This document shows positions 35,231 to 43,937 of a DNA stretch of 64,000 nucleotides, piece after piece. Made by a program: the position numbers and the translations under genes. The notes below the pieces were generated by a model that was not told the DNA's origin, made no database searches, and saw only the letters and a program-made list of their open reading frames with translations. The stretch spans positions 62,001 to 126,000 of the forward strand of contig NZ_JASITB010000009.1 of assembly GCF_030063455.1 (NCBI RefSeq), in the 5' to 3' direction. The DNA is from Cryobacterium sp. PH31-O1. Lineage in GTDB: Bacteria > Actinomycetota > Actinomycetes > Actinomycetales > Microbacteriaceae. Numbering within the stretch: position 1 is the stretch's first letter; each line of letters opens with the position of its first letter.

Positions 35231-36918
35231 CAGGTACCCGCTGGCAGCCCCGGCAGATACACCGGGGGGTAGGCATCCATCGACATGGTGTCCGCATAAG
35301 CTGGGTCGGAGGTGATCGGGTCGTTCACCCGATAGTCACCGACCGCAAACTGCACCATCATGTCGTGGTCTTCGTGCACGAGGTTGTGGCAGTGGATCAT
35401 GTAGCGGCCGCCGGCGTCCCGCCCGGTGTCGAACTGCATCAGCGCCGTGATCGACTCATTTTCACCCGCATAGAAGACGTCCTTCGGTCCGTTTTCCCAA
35501 GCGAACGGCTTGCCGCCGTTGGTATTGCGGCCGATGATCTTGGCGTCGATCAGGTGAATGTGCACCGGGTGGAACCAGCCGCCGGAAGCGTTGGTGATGG
35601 TCCACTGTTCGACGTCGTAGGGCTGCGGATTACCAAACAGTTTGGTGAATCGGGAGGCCGCGACGTCATCCCAGGTCGTGCCGTTGATTTTCCAGACGCC
35701 GTTCACTTTCTCCACCTTGAGCTGCCTCTTGACCTTTGCCATGTCGGGGGTGAGGCTCATCGTGGCGATACCGCCCAGGTGAGGGTGGACCGAGCCACCG
35801 TCATCGAGCGTCGCCGGAATCGACGAGATGCTGCCCAAGTTCGACCCGGAATCGGCAACGACTTCGAATCGCATGATCTTGCCGGTATTTGCAAAATTGA
35901 CGTTGTTTTTGTTACTCAGATTTTTTAGGTCAATTTTCTGTCCGACCCGATACTTGCGAAAGTCGACCAGAATCTCGTAGCGCTCGGCGGTACCGTGCCG
36001 CCAGGAGCTGACCGCCTGCACGATCGGGGTCATGCCAGCATCAGTGCCGACCACATACATCGGGTCGCCGGTCGACAGGGTCGGGCGGTAGGAACGGGAG
36101 ATTGAGGCCACCAGCACCCGAAACCGATAGATGCGCGGCTTGACCTTCATGGTCGGCCAGGGCACGCCGTTGACCAGGATGATATCGCCGTAGAGGCCGA
36201 CGTGCAGGCGGTCGTTGTAGCCGAGCGACCCGTCCGCATTGAACATGGCATCGGAGATCATCAGCGGCACGTCGAACTCACCCTGGGGCAGCTGCCCACG
36301 CTCATAGTCGTCCGAGAGGGGATAAAACGCAGCCAGACCCGAGTAGACATTTTGGGCGGTGAGGTGGTGGTTGTGGTCGTGGTACCACAGGGTTCGCGCG
36401 GTCTGCCAGTTCGGGTAGTGGTAGGTTTTCACGCCGCCGGGGGCAGTGAAGTCGTGGGCATAGCCGTCGTACTGCGGCAGGGATGCTGAGCCGTGCAGGT
36501 GGGTCACGGTGCGGAAGGCGTTGGTGTGCAGCAGGCCCTTGGCCGGCAGCGCGTTGCGAATGCGCACCTCGCACCTCGTGCCCTGCACCGCCCGAATCGT
36601 CGGCCCTGGGAAGATACCGTTGTACCCGGCGATCGTGGTCGACAGGCCAGGCACGAACTGCGCCTGGCCGAGTTTTTCGGTGAGTGCGTACCGGGCGAAC
36701 GGGCGGTCGGGGTCTCCGTCATCGAATCCGGTTTGGAACGGAGCGAGTACCGGCGGGCGACGAAAGACGCCGGCGTATGGCACGGGCATGTTCTGAGGGG
36801 CGAGCAGGCTCTGGGTGAGCAGTGGCACGGTCGGAACGACATCGTCGTTGCCTCCCATGCCGGCCAGACCGAGCGCTCCAAAGGCACCGAACTGGAGAAC
36901 TTCCCTGCGTGATGTCAT
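35230..36918 (-). CDS. Multicopper oxidase (CotA/bilirubin-oxidase-like)
   Basis: A 562-residue three-cupredoxin oxidase. All copper motifs are present: THLHGS, WYHDHNHH, HPVHIHL and HCHNLVHEDHDMM, giving type 1, 2 and 3 copper sites with an axial Met. The N-terminus MTSRREVLQFGAFGALG has a twin-Arg start but a weak hydrophobic core, so Tat export is possible. GAGGAGAGG precedes ATG 36918. Members oxidise phenols, bilirubin or Mn(II). It follows a large heme peroxidase, 98 bp away with a hairpin between. Confidence 0.93.
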   Translation of the reverse strand: MTSRREVLQFGAFGALGLAGMGGNDDVVPTVPLLTQSLLAPQNMPVPYAGVFRRPPVLAPFQTGFDDGDPDRPFARYALTEKLGQAQFVPGLSTTIAGYNGIFPGPTIRAVQGTRCEVRIRNALPAKGLLHTNAFRTVTHLHGSASLPQYDGYAHDFTAPGGVKTYHYPNWQTARTLWYHDHNHHLTAQNVYSGLAAFYPLSDDYERGQLPQGEFDVPLMISDAMFNADGSLGYNDRLHVGLYGDIILVNGVPWPTMKVKPRIYRFRVLVASISRSYRPTLSTGDPMYVVGTDAGMTPIVQAVSSWRHGTAERYEILVDFRKYRVGQKIDLKNLSNKNNVNFANTGKIMRFEVVADSGSNLGSISSIPATLDDGGSVHPHLGGIATMSLTPDMAKVKRQLKVEKVNGVWKINGTTWDDVAASRFTKLFGNPQPYDVEQWTITNASGGWFHPVHIHLIDAKIIGRNTNGGKPFAWENGPKDVFYAGENESITALMQFDTGRDAGGRYMIHCHNLVHEDHDMMVQFAVGDYRVNDPITSDPAYADTMSMDAYPPVYLPGLPAGT

Positions 36919-36963
36919 GACCTCTCCTCAAGGCTTTGTGCGTGTGTGGTGGTGCTGGTGGGA

Positions 36964-36995
36964 CCGGCCGGCGACTGGATCAAGTCACCGGCCGG
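36964..36995 (-). terminator. Hairpin between heme peroxidase and multicopper oxidase genes
   Basis: CCGGCCGG and its copy pair, extended by GACT/AGTC across one mismatch, with a GGATCA loop: about 12 pairs. No U run follows, so it is more likely a partial terminator or mRNA stabiliser setting the ratio of peroxidase to oxidase. Confidence 0.5.
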
Positions 36996-37016
36996 GTGAA
37001 GCGGATCAGGTGTTTC

Positions 37017-40000
37017 TTAGAGCACGGTGCCGGTCGTGAAGGTCCACGTACTCGTCACCAGGGGGTTTCCGATCAGATCTCGAACGCTCGTGTTGCCACC
37101 GGTAATGGTCACCCGGTACTGCACGTTCGAGGTCAGGGTCACCGAGGGGTTGATCGTCAGCACGTTGGTGGTGGCGTTGAACGCCGCTGCCGATGTGACG
37201 ACCGCCCCGGTGGAGACCCGGGTGATCCGAACCGTGGTCGCGCTGACTCCGGTGATGTCTTCACTGAAGGTCGCGGTCACGTTGGCGTTCCGGCGCACCG
37301 CGGTGGCTCCCGCTGCGGGAGTCCTCGTGGTGATCGTCGGTGCCGGACCGGTGATGAACGACCAGGTGCTCGTCGCCATCGTGTTGCCGGCCGCGTCACG
37401 GATGCCCGAGAGCGTGGCCGTGTAGGTGCGGTCGGTGAGCAGTGTCACACTCGGGTTCAGAGTCGCGACTCGTGTCGTGGCGTTGTACGAAACCACGGCT
37501 GCAATCACCGTGGTACCGCGCCGCAACACGAACGTCGTGCCGCTGACCCCGGTGACCGGTTCGCTGAACGTCGCCGTCAGGTTGCCGGTCTGGCTGATCG
37601 AGCGAGCATCGGCTGCCGGTGTGCGTGCGGTCACCGTGGGAAGCACGAAGTCCGTACGCGGTGTGACAACCGCCGAACGAGCGGATGCCGCTCCGGTACC
37701 GACTGCGTTGATCGCGGCGACATCGAAGGTGTATCCGGTTCCATTCGTGAGCGACCCGATCACCGCGCTGGTGACGTTAGCCACCGTCGTGGTACCCGTG
37801 GCCGTCGCGCCCGCTCCGATGAAGGTGCGAACCCGGTAGCCGGTGATCGGCGCCTGGTTGGCCACCGGCGCCGGGGCGGCCCAGTTCACAGTCGCCGAGG
37901 CGTTTCCAGCGACCGGGGTTCCGATCACTGGAGCGCCAGCGACCACCTGCACTACCGGGGCTGTCGGCGTGACCACTACCGAACGAGCCGAGGCAGGTCC
38001 GGTGCCGACCGCGTTGATCGCGGCGACATCGAAGGTGTACCCCGTTCCGTTGGTCAGTACCGTGATAGTCACGGATGACTGGCTGGCGACATTCGAGGTG
38101 CGGGTTGCAGTGGTGCTCGCGCCGACAAAGGTGCGAACGCGGTAGCCGGTGATCGGTGCCTGGTTGGCCACCGGTGCGGGGGCCGTCCAATTGACGGTCA
38201 CCTGAGCGTTACCAGCGACCGGGGTTCCGATCGTCGGAGCGCCAGCGACCACCTGCACCACGGGAGCCGACGGAGTCACCGCGTTGGACGAAGCCGAGAA
38301 TGCGCTCGTTCCCTCCGCGTTGGTCGCCGAAACCTGGAAGGTGTAGCTGGAACCGTTGGTCAGCCCGGTGACAACCAGGTTGAACGCGGTGCCGGCGGCG
38401 GTGCGCAGGGCGCCCACCTGTGCTCCGGCCGAATCGAGCACCTTCACCGAGAAGCTGGTGGGGATGCCGGTCAGTGATGCGATCCAATCAACGGTGGCCT
38501 GCCCATTACCGGCAACTGCGTTGACGGCGGTCGGGGTTCCCGGGGCTACGGTGTCGCTGAACTGCAGGCGTTCGACGTTGCGCAGGGTGTCAGTGCCATC
38601 GGTACCGCGGTTGTCGAGAACCGTGGTGGTCGATCCCGCCGAACCGAGAGTGCCGTCGCCACCGGTGGTGGTGACCTCGTAATCGCTGGTCAAACCTGAG
38701 AACTGTGCGGTGTCGGTGCCGCCAGATCCGGACAGGATTTCGCGGACTGTGACGATGTTGCCGGGGTCGACAACTCCCGCAAAGACCGCTTCCTGCAGTG
38801 TCTGACCGGTGAGGTTACCGGCGCCATCGCGCAGGTACTGGCTCGCCATGGCGGTCTGCCCCGCATTCTCGACGCTGGCACTACCAATCTCGGTCGCCGG
38901 GTCGCTCGGATTAGTCCGAACGCTCAGTCGCACATTGAGGTAGGCGTCACCGTCGATGATGTCATCGGCGCCACGGCCCTCGATCAGGTCGCTGCCGCCG
39001 CCACCCAGGAGGATGTTGCCATCACCCCAGACGTTGGCGCCAGTGAGAATCGGGCAATCATTCGATGCCGACTGCGCGACGACCGCACTCAACGGAGTGG
39101 CCAGTGGTGGTACCAAAGCGTCCAGACCGTCAATCCGGTTAAGGCCGTCCTGATCCAGCACGTCACACCCGATGAAGCCACCACCGCCAACGGCACTGGG
39201 AACAACGTCGTCGCCACGAAGGATGTCATTGAGGTTTGCGCCAGAGAGCGCCTCAGCCTCGTTGAACTTGTCGCGAACTCCAACCTGAAGGACACCTAGC
39301 GCCGGGAATGGCAGCGCGAGGTCCGCATCCTGTGGCTGCGGGTCTCCAAGGCCGATCTCCCAGTCATAGCCAGAACCGCCGGCGACCTTTTCGATTCCGG
39401 GGCCAGCAAGACCGACGTCATCGCCGCCCTCCATGTCGTAGTCGTCGTCACCGCCCTGGCCGATGAGGATATCGGAACCGGGCTTCTGGGAGTCATCCAG
39501 GAAGAACAGGTTGCTGCTATCTCCGATCAATAGGTCTGGCTGATCGCCGCCCTCCTCCCAGTCGTCGCCACTGTCTCCGAGGGCTTCATCGATGCCCTCG
39601 CCCAGAATGATGAAGTCGTCACCGGCTCCACCGAAGGTCACGTTGGCATTGGCTCCACCGTTGGTGAAGTCATTGCCCTCGCCACCCATGACGATGTCAA
39701 GACCCGGACCGGCGTTGATCGCGTCGTTGCCGGGACCGCCCTTGGACACATCATCGCCCCCAAGGTCGGTGAGGATGTCGTTGCCTTCGCCACCGAGTGC
39801 GACGTCGGCACCGCCACCACCCTCGATGATGTCGTTACCGGCACCACCCCAGAAGGTGTCGTTATCGTTGCCGCCGAACATCCGGTTGACTCCGAGAGCG
39901 CCGTTGTAGACGCTCTGGCCATTGATACCGGCCGGGTCGAGGCTGTTGCGGGCGCGGTATTTAATGGTGCCGTCGGGCATACGAATCAGCAGTGCCGTTT

Positions 40001-42884
40001 CGTCACAGTCCGAGTTCACGTCATTTGCGACCGTGTTGCCGAAGGTTGCATAGCCCGCGGCCGTTCCAGCCAAATTCTTCAACTCGAACTTGCAATCAGC
40101 AGTCGCAAACGCATCGGCCTTCAGGGTATGGGCGGGGGTGTTGCGCATGATCATCTCGGCGAACGAGTTGCCCTCGAGCTGGGTGCGCAGATTCATGCCG
40201 GGTGTGCGCGCCAGGTAGTACAGGCGGTCACCGTTCTGCAGTTCAGTCAGCTGGTTCTCAAACACGTAGTTGAACGTGGTTCCCAACAGACCGCCGAACG
40301 GTGTCGTCACCTCGGCGAGGCCACCAACCCACAGGTCGATGTCATCGACTCCAGTGACCGAGTGGGTTCCGGTGTTGGCATACGCATCGGTGCTGTTCAT
40401 GAACGCTGCAGCATCGGCGGGTGAAACCTCGCCAGCCAGCACATTGGGGGCAACGATCAGCCGTGCGGCCTCACGCTTTCCCGCCATGGTGCCCTCTCCG
40501 GTGATCGACGGGTGCTGCCCGTACGCAGCGACAAAGTTGACCAGCGAGGTGGGGTTCTTGAGGTTTTCACCAAAGTCGACCCAGCTGATGTACGGCTTGA
40601 GCGCGCCATCATTCGTCGAGTTGAACAGCTCCCGGCGAAGAACGTTGAGCGTCGAGATGCCCTCCGAGCGAGCGCGCGTCATGTTGATCGCCGCAAGGTC
40701 CAGGGGAAGACCGAGCAGGTTGTTGCGCAGGGTGTCGGTGACAAACTCATCGAGTTCGTTTGCGACCTGATCGGACATGCCCATGATCACGCTGCTGGCC
40801 GCCTGTTCGGAGGTCAACTCACCGGCCGGACCGCCATCGGTGTACGACGGTGGGTTCAGGAAACCGTCGAGCAATGACACGTCGTTCTTGCTCCCAAGGA
40901 TGTCGTCGGAAGTTCCGTAGACACCATCGGCGCCGACCCGGTCCTCGTTCGTACGCGAGATCGTCTCGGTCAACATGGAGTGACCGAAGCGATACACCGC
41001 GTGAGCGAACTCGGCCTTGATGGCCGGGTTGATCTCGGTCTGAGTGAACGCAAACGGCTGGAAGGGGTTGATCCCCGGCTGAACCTTGCGCGCAAACTCC
41101 TCAAAGACGAGGTGCTGGTATTCCATTTCTGTGATGAAGCGAGCCGCCTGGAAGATGCGCTCACCGTTCCAGCCGTCTGCTCCGCCAGCCAGCTTCCACT
41201 CGGCCAGGGCCGCGATGCCTTTGGCTGACGTGTCGTTGGTGAGGGTGTTCTCGATGTCAGCAACGAGACGGTCGTGCTCGGAGTGGAAAATCTGGTGAAC
41301 CGCGGTGAGGCCAATGTTCTCGTTGACCCGTCCATCCCCTGCGATGAAGTGCGCGTTGAGCATTTCATCGTCGTAGGTACCGGCGGGCTGGTTGGCGAAG
41401 TCGGCACTGGCGGTGTTGTTGAGGTCAGGCGAAAGTCCCGTCTTCGGCTCGGCATTGTGCGCGATGTCGGTTAGGAACGGAGTGTCGAAGTAGAGCACGT
41501 TGCTCGGCACGGGCACCGGGGCGCTGATATTGCCTTCGACCATTCCGGTCGCTGTGACGTACATCGGCAGGTTGCGATCTGGCCCCGGGATGAACTTGCC
41601 ATAAGCGTCAACAGCCATCTGCGGAACGTTGAGCACGTCCTTGTCTTCGAGAAGGAGCCCGAGAAGGCTAGCCGCCTGAGCCTTGGTGGTGGCCCAGGTA
41701 GCCATGCCACCAGCCGTCGGGCCGGCGGGACCGCCGAGCAGCTTGCCGGTCGAGACCGGAAAGCCAGCCGAGTTGTTGACATACTCGCGCAGGAACAACT
41801 GGTGCGAGGCGTGCGAGGTATAGGTCTGGCTCTGATCGACCCAGGGTGAGTCGGTGTTGACCGCGTCCTGGACGTCATCCGCTGTACCGAGGGCGCCATC
41901 GGCACCTGGCTGATTCTGCCCACGGGTGAGCACCATGAACGCCTGGTTGGCCGGAACTTCGTCGCCGTTACCGACGATGCCGTCCGGACCGGCGACCCGG
42001 AGCGGGTCATCAGACTTGAGCGGCACGAAGACGGTTCCGCCGCCCTTTACGGTCTGGTCAACGCCGTGGTCGAAGAACTGACCGAACAGGGTGAACAGGG
42101 AGTTATACGGCGGCGAGAGGCCGACATCCGTAGTGACATTAGGAATGAACAGGGTCTGGCCAGCCGGCACGCAGCCAGCGGGCACGCCTGCGGGCTGGGC
42201 CGGCGTCGGGTCAGTCGTGCAGGGCACGACGCTTTCGCCGCCCTGAGCACGCACGGGGAATCCGGCTGCCGCGATGGCCGAAGGGTTCGTGGAGGTCTGG
42301 TCTACGATCAAGTTGCTGACGATGCGGGGGTCGGCGTCGAAGACGTTGCCGCTCTTCTGCTGGTACGACGAGGGGCCGGTTGGCCCGAAGCCCGGAAGCA
42401 CCGGGTCAGCGTCGCGGAACGATGTCGTCGTCAGCCGCGGGAACACTTGGTCTGCCGCGCCGAAGGTCTCCTGGCCGGGCTGCAGGTTGTTGCAGGAACC
42501 GTCGACCGTGCGCAGTCCGAGCGAGAGCAGCGGGCTGGCAATTTGGTTAGCACCGGTGCCGACGAGCGCACCGCAGGGGCCGGTCGCCGAGGTGGTATTG
42601 GCCACGTGGGCTTCGGCGATCTTGATCTGCTTGAGAATGTAGGCGAGATCCGAGGCGGTAACCGCGAAGCCCTGGCCGACCGGGGCAACCGCCGCCTGGG
42701 CCGGGAGTGCGGCCGAGAGGCCCAGCCCCGCATAGAGCACGGCGGCCATGCCAGCCGCCAGCATGCGCATGGGCTTTCCGAAGACTTTCCGCGGTCTGCC
42801 ACTGTCCGGAGAAGGGGGACTACCTCGCATCCCGGTTGTACTGCGACTGCTGCGAACAATTCCTTTGCCTTCGAACCTGCTCAT
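37017..42884 (-). CDS. Large secreted animal-type heme peroxidase with RTX calcium repeats, FnIII and Ig-like domains
   Basis: A 1955-residue protein. Export uses an extended N-terminus and a hydrophobic core at about residues 40-65 (LAAGMAAVLYAGLGLSAALPAQA). An An_peroxidase domain covers about residues 225-960: the distal His is in FGQFFDHGVDQT and the proximal His in HAVYRFGHSMLTET. RTX nonapeptide repeats occupy about 1000-1185 (GGAGND, GGEGND, GGPGND). Three FnIII domains (about 1455-1740) and two SbsA/Big_5-like domains (1745-1955, each ending TSTW-F-TG) follow. Known relatives include Mn-oxidising MopA of alpha- and gammaproteobacteria. Likely an extracellular peroxidase. The start ATG has AGGTG upstream. 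Confidence 0.9.
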   Translation of the reverse strand: MSRFEGKGIVRSSRSTTGMRGSPPSPDSGRPRKVFGKPMRMLAAGMAAVLYAGLGLSAALPAQAAVAPVGQGFAVTASDLAYILKQIKIAEAHVANTTSATGPCGALVGTGANQIASPLLSLGLRTVDGSCNNLQPGQETFGAADQVFPRLTTTSFRDADPVLPGFGPTGPSSYQQKSGNVFDADPRIVSNLIVDQTSTNPSAIAAAGFPVRAQGGESVVPCTTDPTPAQPAGVPAGCVPAGQTLFIPNVTTDVGLSPPYNSLFTLFGQFFDHGVDQTVKGGGTVFVPLKSDDPLRVAGPDGIVGNGDEVPANQAFMVLTRGQNQPGADGALGTADDVQDAVNTDSPWVDQSQTYTSHASHQLFLREYVNNSAGFPVSTGKLLGGPAGPTAGGMATWATTKAQAASLLGLLLEDKDVLNVPQMAVDAYGKFIPGPDRNLPMYVTATGMVEGNISAPVPVPSNVLYFDTPFLTDIAHNAEPKTGLSPDLNNTASADFANQPAGTYDDEMLNAHFIAGDGRVNENIGLTAVHQIFHSEHDRLVADIENTLTNDTSAKGIAALAEWKLAGGADGWNGERIFQAARFITEMEYQHLVFEEFARKVQPGINPFQPFAFTQTEINPAIKAEFAHAVYRFGHSMLTETISRTNEDRVGADGVYGTSDDILGSKNDVSLLDGFLNPPSYTDGGPAGELTSEQAASSVIMGMSDQVANELDEFVTDTLRNNLLGLPLDLAAINMTRARSEGISTLNVLRRELFNSTNDGALKPYISWVDFGENLKNPTSLVNFVAAYGQHPSITGEGTMAGKREAARLIVAPNVLAGEVSPADAAAFMNSTDAYANTGTHSVTGVDDIDLWVGGLAEVTTPFGGLLGTTFNYVFENQLTELQNGDRLYYLARTPGMNLRTQLEGNSFAEMIMRNTPAHTLKADAFATADCKFELKNLAGTAAGYATFGNTVANDVNSDCDETALLIRMPDGTIKYRARNSLDPAGINGQSVYNGALGVNRMFGGNDNDTFWGGAGNDIIEGGGGADVALGGEGNDILTDLGGDDVSKGGPGNDAINAGPGLDIVMGGEGNDFTNGGANANVTFGGAGDDFIILGEGIDEALGDSGDDWEEGGDQPDLLIGDSSNLFFLDDSQKPGSDILIGQGGDDDYDMEGGDDVGLAGPGIEKVAGGSGYDWEIGLGDPQPQDADLALPFPALGVLQVGVRDKFNEAEALSGANLNDILRGDDVVPSAVGGGGFIGCDVLDQDGLNRIDGLDALVPPLATPLSAVVAQSASNDCPILTGANVWGDGNILLGGGGSDLIEGRGADDIIDGDAYLNVRLSVRTNPSDPATEIGSASVENAGQTAMASQYLRDGAGNLTGQTLQEAVFAGVVDPGNIVTVREILSGSGGTDTAQFSGLTSDYEVTTTGGDGTLGSAGSTTTVLDNRGTDGTDTLRNVERLQFSDTVAPGTPTAVNAVAGNGQATVDWIASLTGIPTSFSVKVLDSAGAQVGALRTAAGTAFNLVVTGLTNGSSYTFQVSATNAEGTSAFSASSNAVTPSAPVVQVVAGAPTIGTPVAGNAQVTVNWTAPAPVANQAPITGYRVRTFVGASTTATRTSNVASQSSVTITVLTNGTGYTFDVAAINAVGTGPASARSVVVTPTAPVVQVVAGAPVIGTPVAGNASATVNWAAPAPVANQAPITGYRVRTFIGAGATATGTTTVANVTSAVIGSLTNGTGYTFDVAAINAVGTGAASARSAVVTPRTDFVLPTVTARTPAADARSISQTGNLTATFSEPVTGVSGTTFVLRRGTTVIAAVVSYNATTRVATLNPSVTLLTDRTYTATLSGIRDAAGNTMATSTWSFITGPAPTITTRTPAAGATAVRRNANVTATFSEDITGVSATTVRITRVSTGAVVTSAAAFNATTNVLTINPSVTLTSNVQYRVTITGGNTSVRDLIGNPLVTSTWTFTTGTVL
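37664..38275 (-). repeat. Two near-identical FnIII units, period 306 bp, inside the peroxidase gene
   Basis: Blocks such as GCGTTGATCGCGGCGACATC (near 37704 and 38010) and AAGGTGCGAAC (near 37822 and 38127) recur exactly 306 bp apart, giving two 102-residue FnIII domains with almost identical protein sequence. They look like a recent tandem duplication; a third FnIII (about 38280-38530) is more diverged. Confidence 0.85.
39345..39890 (-). repeat. RTX-type calcium-binding nonapeptide repeats within the peroxidase gene
   Basis: Glycine/aspartate repeats of the GGxGxDxUx kind (GGAGNDII, GGEGNDIL, GGPGNDAI, GGEGNDFT, GGAGDDFI, GQGGDDDY) run for about 180 residues, bind calcium in known proteins and fold a beta-roll after export. 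Confidence 0.9.
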
Positions 42885-42984
42885 GACGCACCTATCTCTT
42901 CAGGGTGAGCGAATGCTGTAAGAGTGCGATGTGGGCCTTATGGAAACCTTGTGCATTCCCCGCGACGTCCGCCCCCTCTACTGC

Positions 42985-43056
42985 GGACGGGGCCCAGGCC
43001 CCGTCCCGGGGCCCAGGTTATAAACTGGGCCCACGTTCCGGGCCCGGGCCCCGTCC
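42985..43056 (+). repeat. 72-bp palindromic element, copy D
   Basis: Bounded by GGACGGGGCC and GGCCCCGTCC. The inner stem GGGCCCAG/CTGGGCCC surrounds GTTATAAA. It matches the reverse complement of copy A at 68 of 72 positions, without gaps. It separates the divergent peroxidase and TetR genes. Confidence 0.88.
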
Positions 43057-43113
43057 ACGTTTTCCCGGCGGGTACGACGGCCGCCCACCGTTCCGTGCTA
43101 ATTTCGCCAGATC

Positions 43114-43863
43114 ATGTCTGATCTGCCTGCCCCCTCCGAACTGCCCAATTTCGCCCTTCCTCAGGCCGCGCGGCAAGCGGATGCCCGCAGCCGCGTCGCC
43201 GTCGCCGACATCGCCGTTGGCCTGTTCCAGGCCCAGGGCTATGAGGCCACGAGCACCGCGCAGATCGCCGCCGCTGCCGGCGTGTCCCGCAGCACTTTCT
43301 TTCGCCAGTTCCGGTCGAAGGACGACGTGATCTTCGCCGACCATGATGAGCTGCTCGAGCAGATCGGCGACTATTTCTCCGCCGAACACGACGACCCCTG
43401 GCTGGCCGTCTGTACGGCAGCGGCGCTCGTATTCGAGCGGTTTCGGGAGCGCCTTGAGATCGTGCGGGTGCGCGACCTGCTGGTGCGCCAGACATCCGTT
43501 CTGCGTGACCGGGAAACCGTGATGGTGTCGCGCTATGAGAAGACCTTCTCGGCCTTTCTGCGGCGCGTGCTGCCGGGCGTCGACCCGGTGATCGCGATTC
43601 AGTTCGCGGCCGCCGTGACCGCCACGCACAATTTTGAGCTGCGCCGCATGATTCGCGCCAACGACTCAGAACGGATGCCCGATTCGGCCGGCCTCGCCGC
43701 CCAGCTTCAAACGGTGCGCCATCGCTTCGCCCCCGTCGTCGCTCGACGCGAAGCCGCCGAAATGCCCGCCAGCGACCTGCTCGTCGCGGTTTTTCCCGCG
43801 TCGGCACTGCCAGAGAGTGTTGCCAAGGCGCTCGAGAAGCAGCTCCGCTCTCTAACGCTTTGA
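43114..43863 (+). CDS. TetR-family regulator of the adjacent acyl-CoA genes
   Basis: A 249-residue TetR protein. The DNA-binding part spans about residues 24-75: RVAVADIAVGLFQAQGYEATSTAQIAAAAGVSRSTFFRQF is the three-helix head. A 170-residue ligand domain follows with no close family features visible. The stop codon TGA is the first base set of a perfect operator palindrome, and a second palindrome follows. The gene is co-directional with acyl-CoA dehydrogenase and synthetase, so it probably represses them until a fatty or aromatic acyl-CoA appears. Confidence 0.87.
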   Translation: MSDLPAPSELPNFALPQAARQADARSRVAVADIAVGLFQAQGYEATSTAQIAAAAGVSRSTFFRQFRSKDDVIFADHDELLEQIGDYFSAEHDDPWLAVCTAAALVFERFRERLEIVRVRDLLVRQTSVLRDRETVMVSRYEKTFSAFLRRVLPGVDPVIAIQFAAAVTATHNFELRRMIRANDSERMPDSAGLAAQLQTVRHRFAPVVARREAAEMPASDLLVAVFPASALPESVAKALEKQLRSLTL

Positions 43864-43875
43864 CACTAAGTGTCA
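43861..43875. promoter_or_regulatory. TetR operator 1, TGACACTAAGTGTCA
   Basis: A 15-bp perfect inverted repeat (TGACACT-A-AGTGTCA) that begins at the tetR stop codon and lies 63 bp before the acyl-CoA dehydrogenase start. Confidence 0.75.
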
Positions 43876-43882
43876 CTTGACG

Positions 43883-43897
43883 TGACACTCCGTGTCA
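43883..43897. promoter_or_regulatory. TetR operator 2, TGACACTCCGTGTCA
   Basis: A second copy with the same TGACAC/GTGTCA arms, centred 22 bp from the first (about two helical turns). It lies 41 bp before the dehydrogenase ATG. Two dimers could bind side by side. Confidence 0.75.
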
Positions 43898-43937
43898 GGT
43901 AGAACTGTAGTCACGCCCGCAACCGTGAAAGGCACTG

